DNA of 64,000 nucleotides from Leptolyngbya sp. KIOST-1 (lineage in GTDB: Bacteria > Cyanobacteriota > Cyanobacteriia > Phormidesmidales > Phormidesmidaceae). Both the position numbers and the translations under genes were made by a program. Shown here piece by piece: positions 8,122 to 17,800 of this stretch (positions are counted from its first letter, which is position 1; each line of letters begins with the position of its first letter). The stretch spans positions 2,356,001-2,420,000 of the forward strand of contig NZ_JQFA01000002.1 in NCBI RefSeq assembly GCF_000763385.1. Reading direction: 5' to 3'. A model generated the notes under the pieces. That model saw nothing but the letters and a program-made list of their open reading frames with translations. It was not told where the DNA came from and did no database searches.

Positions 8122-8721
8122 TCAAACCTTAGCGCCAGCGGGGGACGAAAAGGCCTCTACCCCTTCGGTCGGTCCACCAATCGCCTTCCAGGCCTCCAAG
8201 CCACCCTGCAGGTGGGCAACTTTCTGGTATCCGGCCTGCCGCAGCTGACTAATGACGTCCGAAGCTTCGTTAGCCCCTTCGCCGTAGACATAGAGGTCGC
8301 GCTGAAATTCCAGGCTGGAATCCGTGGCTTCAGGCAGCTGGTCCCGAGACATCGCGCCGGTGATTCGCTCGGCGTTAAAGGCCTGACGGCTGCGGGCGTC
8401 AATAATTGTCAGGGCAGGTTCGCCCCAGTTCAGTCGCTTGAGCAACTCCTCAGCTGTAGCCTCACTGCCCGACATCATCGGGGGTTTGGGCAACGGCTTG
8501 GTTGCAGCAGATTTGGCGGACTCTACCTGGTCAGAAATCTGGTCAGAAGCTCGCTCAGCCTGGTTCGCCACTGAGTCAGACACAATACCAGCGGCCTCAT
8601 TGGCAGCCCGTTGGGAATCTTCAGTTTGATTGTCGGCCCTTACGTCTTGAGGGGAGCCTTCCTGACCGCCCTGGTCAGGGTAGTTAGAAATGCTTTCGTT
8701 TTGATCACGGAAGTTAGTCAT
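8122..8721 (-). CDS. Rhodanese-fold protein lacking the catalytic cysteine
   Basis: About 200 residues. The first 80 are polar, Gln/Asp/Ser-rich and probably disordered or helical (SVANQAERASDQISDQVESA). Residues about 95-190 form a rhodanese domain: ALTIIDARSRQAFNAERITGA, then LYVYGEGANEASDVISQL, then VAHLQGGLEAW. In active sulfurtransferases the loop after the VY strand begins with Cys; here it begins with Gly (VYGEGANEA), so sulfur transfer is not expected. A binding or regulatory role is inferred. The start at 8721 is supported by AGAGG eight bases upstream; an in-frame upstream extension to 8787 is rejected. Confidence 0.8.
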   Translation of the reverse strand: MTNFRDQNESISNYPDQGGQEGSPQDVRADNQTEDSQRAANEAAGIVSDSVANQAERASDQISDQVESAKSAATKPLPKPPMMSGSEATAEELLKRLNWGEPALTIIDARSRQAFNAERITGAMSRDQLPEATDSSLEFQRDLYVYGEGANEASDVISQLRQAGYQKVAHLQGGLEAWKAIGGPTEGVEAFSSPAGAKV

Positions 8722-9243
8722 CAAAATACCTCTACTTTGGGCATCAACAGCATCACCGTAACAAAGCTGTCCAGTAGCCCTATCCATCAGCAGACAGAAT
8801 TCGAATCGATAGAAAGGTAAGGATTGTGCTGTGCGAGAGAAACGGGCGATCGCAAAACCATGAAAAACAGGGTTTTCCCGAATTCAAAGACAGGCATAAT
8901 GAGACATTGGCCCTATATCTAAAGTACTAAAGGGTTACTCAAGGCGCATTTCACAATACGTTTGGTCTGGCACCAAAGTTGGTTACAAAGTTGATCAGCA
9001 TAGAGGCAGAATCACGATCCCGCTCAGGCTCGGAACGACTTAACCGCCCAGCCAACCCAGACAGTTGGCAACTTAACTCAAGTATTAATCGCACAGTCTC
9101 ACCTGGCGGTTAACGGTGGCTTGCGACATCGGCTCTTCACCCAGAGAACGACAGGCTGAGAACGGGAGTGTAAGCCAGGGCGATGGACCGGCCGTCGGAG
9201 GGTCGTTATTCTGTAAAGAAAGGCGTTGCCGCAGGAGTGAACC
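8722..9243. other. Gene-free region between the rhodanese-like and TIGR04376 genes
   Basis: Five hundred and twenty-two bases between divergent genes, less GC-rich than the flanking coding DNA. GCAGGAGTGAACC at 9231-9243 is the ribosome-binding site of the right-hand gene. No reading frame with a family signature, tRNA, RNase P RNA or tmRNA motif was found. One HIP1-like GCGATCGC lies near 8847. Confidence 0.4.
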
Positions 9244-9816
9244 ATGGGCCTCTTCGAAGATTTGAGTCGATTTCTTGAAACCCGGCTCGACGAATTTCTC
9301 AAGGCTAACCCCCACCTGGAGCTGTGGGGCTTGGAAGACCAGCTGCGGGGCCAGGAACAGGACGCGATTCACCTGCTGGGGGACCTGAAACGGCGCGAGA
9401 AGCAGCTTGAGGACAGTATCCTCGCCACGGCCCAGGAGATTCAGCGCTGGCACGATCGCATCGGCAAGGCCCAGGCCGCCAACCGCGTCGATCTGGTGAA
9501 GGCGGCCCAGGAGCGGGAGGCGGCTTTGCTGCGTCAGGGCAACCAGTACTGGGGCCAACTCAGGGGGGTTAAAGAGCAGATTGAGCAGACCCGCAGTCTG
9601 CAGAAGGATATTCACGATCGCCGCCGCGAACTCAAGGCTAAAATTGCTGAAACCCAGGCTCAGCGGACCGCCCAGCGCACCAGTTGGGATACTGGCTGGG
9701 CCAGGACTACCGTTGACGGGTTTGGCCGCGATCCAATGGATCCATTAGAAGAGTCGTTTCAGCGGTGGGAAATGGAGCAGGAACTGGAGGCGATGAAGCG
9801 GAGTATGGGGAGGTAG
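9244..9816 (+). CDS. TIGR04376 family coiled-coil protein
   Basis: A 190-residue, strongly charged, mostly helical protein that begins MGLFEDLSRFLETRLDEFL, the signature opening of the cyanobacterial TIGR04376 family. Residues about 40-140 are Gln/Glu/Arg-rich with heptad spacing typical of a coiled coil. The tail carries DPLEESFQRWEMEQELEAM. The layout resembles a reduced PspA/Vipp1-like protein, but homology is not claimed. A strong Shine-Dalgarno sequence (GGAGTG) supports the start. The TAG stop runs directly into a heptamer tandem array. Function unknown. Confidence 0.85.
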   Translation: MGLFEDLSRFLETRLDEFLKANPHLELWGLEDQLRGQEQDAIHLLGDLKRREKQLEDSILATAQEIQRWHDRIGKAQAANRVDLVKAAQEREAALLRQGNQYWGQLRGVKEQIEQTRSLQKDIHDRRRELKAKIAETQAQRTAQRTSWDTGWARTTVDGFGRDPMDPLEESFQRWEMEQELEAMKRSMGR

Positions 9817-9881
9817 GGAGTGGATGGGTGGAGGGGTGAAGGGTGGAGGGTGAAGGGTGAAGGGTGAAGGGTGAAGGGTGG
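9817..9881 (+). repeat. Heptamer tandem array (STRR type)
   Basis: Tandem GGGTGAA and GGGTGGA units begin at the stop codon of the TIGR04376 gene. This is the short tandemly repeated repetitive DNA known from many filamentous cyanobacteria. The units are perfect near 9850-9878. Confidence 0.85.
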
Positions 9882-9929
9882 TTGCCAATTTCTCGACGCC
9901 TGATACCTTTTACGGCTACCCCTGGACTT

Positions 9930-10232
9930 CTAACCCTTCGGCTGGGGCTTTTTGATCTCAAAGGAGATGGTGTCTGCCTTGCGACGGGGCGTGGGGCGTG
10001 GGCTCGCAGGTGGCACTGGAGGGTTGGGGGCTGGCGGGGGCTCTGGCTTGGCTGGTAGGGTGCCCAGGCTGGGCCAGCGGCGGTAGTTGGAGGCGATCGC
10101 CAGGCCAACGCCACCAATTACCGTCAGCGGCAGCGAGAGCTGGAGGCCGCCTACCCAGGGCAAATGCCCCAGCCATTGGGCCGTTTCGGCGCCAAAAAAT
10201 AGAATTAAAAAGCAAACTAGCCAGAGCTTCAT
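9930..10232 (-). CDS. Two-helix membrane protein with Pro-rich cytoplasmic tail, hypothetical
   Basis: One hundred residues. Helix 1 spans about 2-17 (KLWLVCFLILFFGAET) and helix 2 about 32-48 (LSLPLTVIGGVGLAIAS). A Pro/Arg-rich tail ends in DTISFEIKKPQPKG. I recognise no named family, though the layout is common among cyanobacterial hypotheticals. ATG at 10232 (MKLWLVC) is chosen over a TTG at 10241. It converges with the TIGR04376 gene across the heptamer array. Confidence 0.65.
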   Translation of the reverse strand: MKLWLVCFLILFFGAETAQWLGHLPWVGGLQLSLPLTVIGGVGLAIASNYRRWPSLGTLPAKPEPPPAPNPPVPPASPRPTPRRKADTISFEIKKPQPKG

Positions 10233-10625
10233 AGCAGCCAACCGGGTGTCCTTTTGGGGTAGGTCGAGTCAAGCATGACGCGACCCGCTAGTGGACTATA
10301 TATACAGATTGCGGTAGATCCAAGGGCAGGTTAATTATGGCCTAAGGGCAGACTTTTGCTATCCACAAAGGTTTGCCGCCAGAATCGGACATCTTTCTTA
10401 AGAAAATACCCGCGCGTCGTTAGGGCTGCTGAAATAACCGTAGGGTAGGCCTTTACAGGTTTTGGCCTGCCGCCCTGGCTGGTTCTAAAGAGGGATGAGT
10501 AAGGGGCGATCGCCCTGGCTCCGGCCGAACTTTGCTATCAAGCCGACTTTTCCTTGGTAAACGATATGTCAGAATGTAAGCGGTTTTTTGCCAACTCACT
10601 CAAGCTCTTGGAGTAGGCAGTCGAA
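10233..10625. promoter_or_regulatory. Upstream region of ndhF1
   Basis: A 393-base region between divergent genes that must hold the ndhF1 promoter. TTGGAGTAGGCAGTCGAA at 10608-10625 contains the GGAG ribosome-binding site. TTGGTA at 10555-10560 followed by CAGAAT near 10570 is too closely spaced for a standard promoter, so no promoter hexamers are assigned. No RNA gene was seen. Confidence 0.4.
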
Positions 10626-12713
10626 ATGGATTCTGTAGACACGCTTTATCAATACGCCTGGCTAATACCAGTGCTGCCGCTGATTGGGGCGACCATCGTC
10701 GGTGTGGGGTTAATTTCCTACGGCGATGCCACCACCAAGCTCAGGCAGCCGTCGGCGGCGCTGATCGTCTCCCTCACTGGGGCGGCGATGGTATTGTCAT
10801 TTTTAATTTTTTGGAGCCAGTGGCAGGGGCACGCCCCCTACCAGGCCATGTTTGAGTGGGCTTCGGCGGGCGACTTTCGCCTTGAGATGGGCTACACCAT
10901 CGACCACCTGGCGGCGCTGATGCTGGTGGTGGTGACCACCGTCGCTTTTCTGGTGATGATTTACACCGACGGCTACATGGCCCACGATCCGGGCTATGTA
11001 CGCTTCTACGCCTACCTCAGTTTGTTTAGCTCCTCCATGCTGGGCCTGGTGATCAGCCCCAACCTGCTCCAGGTCTACGTGTTTTGGGAGCTGGTGGGAA
11101 TGTGTTCCTACCTGCTGATCGGCTTTTGGTACAACCGCAAGCCCGCCGCCGATGCCTGTCAGAAGGCGTTTGTGACCAACCGGGTGGGCGACTTTGGCCT
11201 GCTGCTGGGCATGCTGGGTCTGTTTTGGGCCACCGGCAGCTTCGACTTTGGCATTATGGGCGATCGCCTGACCGAGCTGGTCAACGGCGGTAGCCTGGCC
11301 CCCAGTATTGCCGCCGTGTTTGCCGTGCTGGTATTCCTCGGCCCGGTGGCCAAGTCGGCCCAGTTTCCGCTCCACGTGTGGCTGCCCGACGCCATGGAAG
11401 GCCCTACCCCCATCTCCGCGCTGATTCACGCTGCGACGATGGTGGCGGCGGGGGTGTTCCTGGTGGCCCGCATGTACCCCGTGTTTGAGCACATCCCCAC
11501 GGTGATGACGGTAATTGCCTACACCGGGGCGTTTACCGCCTTCATGGGAGCCACCATCGCCATCACCCAAAACGACATCAAGAAGGGGCTGGCGTTTTCC
11601 ACCATGTCCCAATTGGGCTACATGGTTATGGCTATGGGGGTTGGCGCTTACTCCGCCGGTCTGTTCCACCTGATGACCCACGCCTACTTCAAGGCCATGC
11701 TGTTTTTGGGCTCGGGCTCCGTCATCCACGGCATGGAGGCGGTGGTGGGCCACGACCCCGTGCTGGCCCAGGACATGCGCCTGATGGGCGGCCTGCGCAA
11801 GTACATGCCCGTCACCGCCATTACCTTCCTGATTGGCACCCTCGCCATTTGCGGCATCCCCCCTTTCGCCGGGTTCTGGTCCAAGGATGAGATCCTGGGG
11901 GCCACCTTTGCGGTCAACCCCGCCCTGTGGGCCGTGGGCTGGCTGACGGCGGGGATCACCGCCTTCTACATGTTCCGCATGTACTTCTCCACCTTTGAGG
12001 GCAGCTTCCGGGGCAACGACGAGGGCATTCGCCACGACCTGAAACGGGCGCAATTCCAGAAAATGGGCATGTCCCTGGGCCCGGGGGCGATGAACCCCCA
12101 GGAACTCACCCTGGATGCGGACTCTGATGATCACGGTGATGGCGATCATGGGCACCACGCCCACGAACCCCACGAGTCGCCCCTGTCGATGACCTTTCCG
12201 CTGATGGCCCTGGCAGTGCCCTCGGTGCTGGTGGGCCTGGTGGGCACTCCCTTCGCCAACTACTTCGAGGCCTTTATCCACCCCCCTGGGGAGGTGCTGG
12301 AGGTGGCGGAGGCCGCCGAGGCCTTCGACTGGAGCGAGTTTGTGCTGATGGCGGGCAGTTCGGTGGCGATCGCCGTCGTCGGCATCATCATCTCGGTGCT
12401 GATGTACCGCACGAAGGCGCTTGACCCGAAAGCGATCGCGGCCAGAATCCCCCTCCTCTACAACCTGTCGCTGAACAAGTGGTACATCGACGACATCTAC
12501 GAAGTGGTGTTTGTCCAGGGCAGCCGTAAGCTGGCCAAGCAGGTGCTCGAAGTCGACATCCGCATCGTCGATGGCATCGTCAACCTGGCGGGCTTTGTCA
12601 CCCTGGTGACGGGTGAAGGGCTGAAATACCTGGAGAATGGCCGAGCCCAGTTCTATGCGCTGATCGTGTTCGGTGCGGTGCTGGGACTGGTGCTGCTGTC
12701 GGGAGTCACTTAG
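10626..12713 (+). CDS. ndhF: NAD(P)H-quinone oxidoreductase subunit 5 (NdhF1)
   Basis: A proton-pumping antiporter-like subunit of the NDH-1 complex in the thylakoid membrane, used in respiration and cyclic electron flow. The 695 residues are full length. The conserved core shows FWELVGMCSYLLIGFW, VAKSAQFPLHVWLPDAMEGP and ALIHAATMVAAGVFL, with the lysines and histidines of the proton channel. The C-terminal lateral helix region is present. A His/Asp-rich loop lies near residues 499-520 (DHGDGDHGHHAHEPHESP). The partner ndhD1 follows 286 bases downstream, so this is the NDH-1L pair (NdhF1/NdhD1). A heptamer array starts at the stop codon. Confidence 0.96.
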   Translation: MDSVDTLYQYAWLIPVLPLIGATIVGVGLISYGDATTKLRQPSAALIVSLTGAAMVLSFLIFWSQWQGHAPYQAMFEWASAGDFRLEMGYTIDHLAALMLVVVTTVAFLVMIYTDGYMAHDPGYVRFYAYLSLFSSSMLGLVISPNLLQVYVFWELVGMCSYLLIGFWYNRKPAADACQKAFVTNRVGDFGLLLGMLGLFWATGSFDFGIMGDRLTELVNGGSLAPSIAAVFAVLVFLGPVAKSAQFPLHVWLPDAMEGPTPISALIHAATMVAAGVFLVARMYPVFEHIPTVMTVIAYTGAFTAFMGATIAITQNDIKKGLAFSTMSQLGYMVMAMGVGAYSAGLFHLMTHAYFKAMLFLGSGSVIHGMEAVVGHDPVLAQDMRLMGGLRKYMPVTAITFLIGTLAICGIPPFAGFWSKDEILGATFAVNPALWAVGWLTAGITAFYMFRMYFSTFEGSFRGNDEGIRHDLKRAQFQKMGMSLGPGAMNPQELTLDADSDDHGDGDHGHHAHEPHESPLSMTFPLMALAVPSVLVGLVGTPFANYFEAFIHPPGEVLEVAEAAEAFDWSEFVLMAGSSVAIAVVGIIISVLMYRTKALDPKAIAARIPLLYNLSLNKWYIDDIYEVVFVQGSRKLAKQVLEVDIRIVDGIVNLAGFVTLVTGEGLKYLENGRAQFYALIVFGAVLGLVLLSGVT

Positions 12714-12847
12714 GGGTGGATGGGTGGATGGGTGGATGGGTGGATGGGTCCTGACGATTGTCTAACCTCCTACCCATCCACTCCTCACCCTCCTACCTGC
12801 CCACCCTCCTTCCCGCCCACCCTCCTACCCATCCACTCCCCACCCAA
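12714..12847 (+). repeat. Heptamer tandem array between ndhF1 and ndhD1
   Basis: Four or more GGGTGGAT-type units run directly from the ndhF1 TAG stop. After a 30-base spacer, the reverse-complement type (ACCCATCCACTCC, CACCCTCCTACC) continues to about 12847. The two halves are complementary, so the transcript could fold into a long imperfect hairpin between the two ndh genes. Confidence 0.85.
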
Positions 12848-12999
12848 GGGGCTTTAATTTACTTAAGCTTTTCTTTCTTTCGTATAAAAAACTATTTCAT
12901 TCTCCCTTGCTCTGAGTTGCTCCCCTTTAGAGTCATACCCATAAGACCTTTTGAAAGCTAACCCAGCCCTTTAACAGAACGCGACGAGATAACGACGCT

Positions 13000-14586
13000 A
13001 TGGACCTCGCGACTTTTCCCTGGTTAACCACCGTTACGCTGCTGCCGCTGGTGGCCTGCGCGGCGATTCCCTTTTTGCCCGACGACAACGGTAAAACGGT
13101 GCGCTGGTACGCCCTGACCGTTGGCCTGATCGACTTTGTGCTGATTGTCACCGCCTTTTACCTCAACTACGACTTCAGCCAGCCGGGTCTGCAACTGGTG
13201 GAAAGCTACACCTGGGTGCCCCAGCTCGACCTGAAGTGGTCCCTGGCTGTCGATGGCCTGTCGATGCCCCTGGTACTGCTAACCGGCTTTATTACCACCC
13301 TGGCCACCCTGGCCGCCTGGCCGGTTACCCTCAAACCCAAGTTCTTTTACTTTTTGCTGCTGGCCATGTACAGCGGCCAGATCGGCGTGTTTGCCGTGCA
13401 GGATATGCTGCTGTTCTTCCTGTTTTGGGAGCTGGAGCTGATTCCGGTATACCTGCTGCTGTCGATTTGGGGCGGCAAAAAGCGGCTCTACGCGGCGACC
13501 AAGTTCATTCTTTACACGGCGGGCGGCTCGCTGTTCATTCTGGTGGCGGCGCTGGCGATGGCCTTCTACGGCGACACCATCACCTTTGATATGCAGCTGC
13601 TGGCCGAGAAGGTGTACCCGCTGCGGCTACAGCTGTTGCTCTACGGGGCGTTTCTGGTAGCCTACGCGGTCAAGCTGCCGATTATTCCGCTGCACACCTG
13701 GCTGCCCGATGCCCACGGTGAGGCCACGGCCCCGGTGCACATGCTGCTGGCGGGCATTCTGCTGAAGATGGGCGGCTATGCCCTGATTCGCATGAACCTG
13801 GGTATGCTGCCCGACGCCCACACCTACTTTGCCCCCATCCTGGTGATTCTGGGCTGCGTGAATATTATTTATGCGGCGCTGACCTCCTTTGCCCAGCGCA
13901 ACCTGAAGCGCAAGATCGCTTACTCGTCCATCTCCCACATGGGCTTTGTGCTGATCGGCATTGCCTCGTTTACCAACCTGGGCCTCAGCGGTGCGGTGCT
14001 GCAAATGGTCTCCCACGGTTTGATTGGGGCCAGCCTGTTTTTCCTGGTGGGGGCCACCTACGATCGCACCCACACCCTAATCCTCGACGAGATGGGCGGC
14101 GTGGGCAAAAAGATGCCCAAGATCTTCGCCATGTTCACCACCTGTTCCCTGGCATCGCTGGCGCTGCCGGGCATGAGCGGCTTTGTGGCTGAGCTGATGG
14201 TGTTTGTGGGCTTTGCCACCAGCGATGCCTACAGCTTCACCTTCCGGCTGATTACCGTGATCTTCATGGCGATCGGGGTCATCCTCACCCCCATCTACCT
14301 GCTCTCCATGCTGCGGGAAATCTTCTACGGCCCCGAAAACAAGGAGCTGGTGGAGCACGAGGTGCTGGTCGATGCCGAACCTCGGGAGGTGTTTATCATC
14401 GCCTGTCTGCTGGTGCCGATCATTGGCTTTGGCTTCTACCCCAAAATGCTGACCCAGATCTACGACAGCACCACCCAGAAGCTGACGGCGCGCCTGGGCC
14501 AGGTATTTGTCAGCAGCGCCAGTACCGAAGGAGCCGTGCCGATCGCGGCCCTGCCCGTGCTCAAAGCTCCCTCGGTGGGCCAGTAA
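13000..14586 (+). CDS. ndhD: NAD(P)H-quinone oxidoreductase chain 4 (NdhD1)
   Basis: A second antiporter-like, proton-pumping NDH-1 subunit, 528 residues, about 14 membrane helices. Diagnostic segments are [37 protein letters not shown] and [20 protein letters not shown], including the conserved Lys, His and Glu of the ion path. FWELELIP and LPDAHGEA are typical of chain 4 rather than chain 5. The pairing with NdhF1 points to the NDH-1L complex (respiration and cyclic flow) rather than the CO2-uptake forms. The ATG at 13000 follows GACGAGATAACGACGCT, a weak ribosome site. Confidence 0.95.
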   Translation: MDLATFPWLTTVTLLPLVACAAIPFLPDDNGKTVRWYALTVGLIDFVLIVTAFYLNYDFSQPGLQLVESYTWVPQLDLKWSLAVDGLSMPLVLLTGFITTLATLAAWPVTLKPKFFYFLLLAMYSGQIGVFAVQDMLLFFLFWELELIPVYLLLSIWGGKKRLYAATKFILYTAGGSLFILVAALAMAFYGDTITFDMQLLAEKVYPLRLQLLLYGAFLVAYAVKLPIIPLHTWLPDAHGEATAPVHMLLAGILLKMGGYALIRMNLGMLPDAHTYFAPILVILGCVNIIYAALTSFAQRNLKRKIAYSSISHMGFVLIGIASFTNLGLSGAVLQMVSHGLIGASLFFLVGATYDRTHTLILDEMGGVGKKMPKIFAMFTTCSLASLALPGMSGFVAELMVFVGFATSDAYSFTFRLITVIFMAIGVILTPIYLLSMLREIFYGPENKELVEHEVLVDAEPREVFIIACLLVPIIGFGFYPKMLTQIYDSTTQKLTARLGQVFVSSASTEGAVPIAALPVLKAPSVGQ

Positions 14587-14619
14587 CCCCCCGCTAGCCC
14601 CGGCCGATGCCTATTTCTG

Positions 14620-14650
14620 AGCGCACAGAGTCAGCCATGCTCTGTGCGCT
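14620..14650 (+). terminator. Terminator hairpin after ndhD1
   Basis: AGCGCACAGAG at 14620-14630 pairs with CTCTGTGCGCT at 14640-14650 (11 bp, 9-base loop). The tail TCTAG is poor in T, so it may act as a stabiliser as much as a terminator. Confidence 0.6.
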
Positions 14651-14845
14651 TCTAGATCGAGGGTTGGGAACATGGCGCACCGCCCTTTGCCACCATGCGG
14701 CCTGCCTGCTGACCACAGAAGCATCACTTGCTTTAGTAATTGCTTTAGTAAGAATGTGATTTTGTTTAGAGACATCAAGATTTATTGGATCCTTTAAGTC
14801 GCAGCCCCCAGTGGGGAGAATAGAGCTTAGTAGACAGCGAGGGCA

Positions 14846-17800
14846 ATGGACAGCGCGGCCAAACTGGAGGCATTACAGCAGCGAATTCAGCAACTGGAGA
14901 CAGAAAACGCTGATCTCCGCCGAGAGGTTGCGACGTTGCAGGCTGAGAAGGGGCGATCGCAGCCGCCCGCTTCCTTCCCCTGGCCCGAGGCCGCCAGCCA
15001 ATTCGAAGCCTTTTTGGCCCATGCGCCGATGGTGGCCTGGATGACCAGCGCCGAGGGCGTCATTGAGTATGTCAATCATGCCTGGCTGAACGGTTTAGGG
15101 CTTTCGGCCCAGGAGGTGATCGGTCAGCCCCTGGAGACCCTCTTTTCGCCGCCGCTGGCCCAGACCTACCGCCAAAACAATCAGTGGGTGATTGATCACC
15201 AGACGGTGCTAGAAACCACCGAGCAGGCGCTGACGCCCGACGGTAGAGTTCACACTCTCCTGGTGCGCAAGTTTCCCATCTATACAACCGGGGCCACTAC
15301 GGCCTGGGTAGGGGGCATTGGCATTGATATTAGCCAGCTCAAGCAGGCCGAAGCGGCCCTGCGGGACAGCGAGGCCCGCTGGCAGTTTGCCATCGAAGGG
15401 TCGGGGGATGGTCTTTGGGACTGGAATGCCCAGACCAACGAGGTATTTTTCTCGCTTCAGTGGAAAGCCATGCTGGGCTACGAGGAGCACGAAATTGGCA
15501 CCAGGATGGAGGAGTGGGACAGCCGCGTGCACCCCGACGACAAGGCCCAGTGCTACACCGACCTGGAGCGGCACTTTAGCGGTGAGGCTCCGATTTACCA
15601 GAACGAGCACCGGGTGCGCTGCAAGGACGGCACCTACAGGTGGATTCTCGCTCGCGGCAAAGTGGTGGAGCGCGATACCGAGGGCAAGCCCCTGCGGATG
15701 ATTGGCACCCACCGGGACGTGAGCGAAGCGGCTCGGCTGGAAGCCGAACGCCAGCAGGCTGAAATCTATCAGCAGCAGATGCAGATCATTCTGCGCCAGA
15801 GTGAGGCGACCAACCGGGCTATTCTCAAGGCGATTCCTGACCTGCTGCTGCGGGTGGGGCGCGACGGCACCTGCCTGAGCTGTTTGATGCCCAGCGATGC
15901 GGTGGTGGGAACCTTTTTGCCAGTGCAGCGCCACCTGTCAGAGGTTTTGCCCCCCGATCTGCTTCAGCACCAGCTCCAGCGCATTGGGTGCGCCCTGACC
16001 ACCGGGGAACTGCAGGTGTGGGAGCACCAGTTTGAGAAGCGCGGTCAGCTCTGCTACGAGGAAGTGCGGCTGGCTCCCTGCGGTGACCAGGAATGCCTGG
16101 TGATTGTGCGGGACATCAGCGATCGCAAGCAGATGGAGCTAGAGCTAGAGGCCAAAGTTCAGGAGTTGGACCGTTTCTTCTCGGTTTCCCTGGATTTGCT
16201 CTGCATTGGCAATACCAGCGGCTTTTTTCTCCGCCTCAACAGTCAGTGGGAAAAAACCCTGGGCTATGCCCTCTCTGAGCTGGAGGGAACCCGCTATATC
16301 GACTACGTTCACCCCGAGGATGTCGAGGCTACGCTGGGGGTGCTGGCTACGCTGGCCAATCAGCAGGAGGTGCTGAACTTCGTCAATCGCTACCGCTGCC
16401 GCGATGGATCCTACCGCTGGATTGAGTGGCGATCGATGCCTGTGGGCCACCTGATCTACGGTGCCGCCCGGGATATTACCCATCGCAAACAGGCCGAACT
16501 GGAGCTACAAACCACCAAAGAGCAGCTCGATCTGGTGCTGCAGGCCTCCTCAGAAGGCTACTGGGACTGGAACTTAGAAACGGGGGATATCTACTTCTCC
16601 CCCCGCTGGAAGTCGATGCTGGGCTACGCCGACCACGAGCTTGAAAACAGTTTTGCAATGTGGGAAACGGTTATTTTTCCGGAGGACCGCGTCGCTGCCC
16701 TGCGCCTGGTTGACGAGTACAACAGCGACAGAGTGATGGAGTTCTCGGTTACGCAGCGGTTTCACCACAAAAATGGCTCTACTGTCCACGTTCTCTCCCG
16801 GGCCATTTACCAAAAAAATGCCGCTGGCAAAGTGGTCCGGATGGTGGGCAGTCACCTGGATATCACCAATATGGTGACGATGCAGTCCGCGCTACAAACG
16901 TCAGAGATGCAGCTTAGCAGCGTGTTGAATAGCTCCCTTGACGGCATCATGGCCTTTCGGGCGGTGCGCGATCCAGCGGGGAGCATTGTGGATTTTGAGT
17001 GGTTGCTGAGCAACCCCGCTGCCTGCGAGCTGGTGGGCCGCACCGCCGACTATCTGGTGGGTCGGCGGCTCATGACGGAAATGCCCGGCAATAAAACCGA
17101 TGGCCTGTTTGAAGCCTACGTGGAGGTGGTCACCAGTGGCAACCCCTGGCAGCAGCAGTTTCACTACCGCCACGACGACATCGACACCTGGTTTGAAACG
17201 GTAGCCGTCAGGCTGGGGGATGGCTTTGCAGTCACGTTTCGCAACATTACCCCCGTCAAGCAGTCGGAGCAGGCGCTGCAACGGCTAAACCAGCAGCTAG
17301 AGACTAACCTAGCCGAGTTGCAGCAGCGCAACCGCGATATGGCCCGCCTGGGAGAAATGAGCGAATTTTTGCAGGCCTGCGCCACCCCCGACGAAGCCTA
17401 CAGCGCCCTGGGCACGCTGCTGCTGCCGATGTTCCCCGACAGCAGCGGGGGGGTGTTTATGGTGAATGAAACGAGCGATCGCCTGGAGAGCGTGGCCACC
17501 TGGGGCGAGGCCATGGATTCGGCCCTCAACTTTAACCTCCAGGATTGCTGGGCGCTGCGGCGGGGCCGCCTCCACCAGGTGGGCTCTGACTGCCTGGGGG
17601 TGCGCTGCCGCCATGCCGAGACTGCCCGCCACACCACCCTTTGCATTCCCCTGCGGGTCCAGGACAACAGTCTGGGGCTGTTTTACCTCAGCGCCACTGA
17701 GATTTCCGGCTCGGCCCGACAGCTGGCCCGCACTATGGCCGAGCAGTTGGCCCTGGCTTTGGCCAATCTGCATCTGCGCGAAACCCTGAAACAGCAGAGT

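Noticed and set aside
10803..12281. Minus-strand open frame (492 codons) opposite ndhF1
   Set aside because: Composition dominated by His, Gln and Gly; the plus strand is clearly ndhF1.
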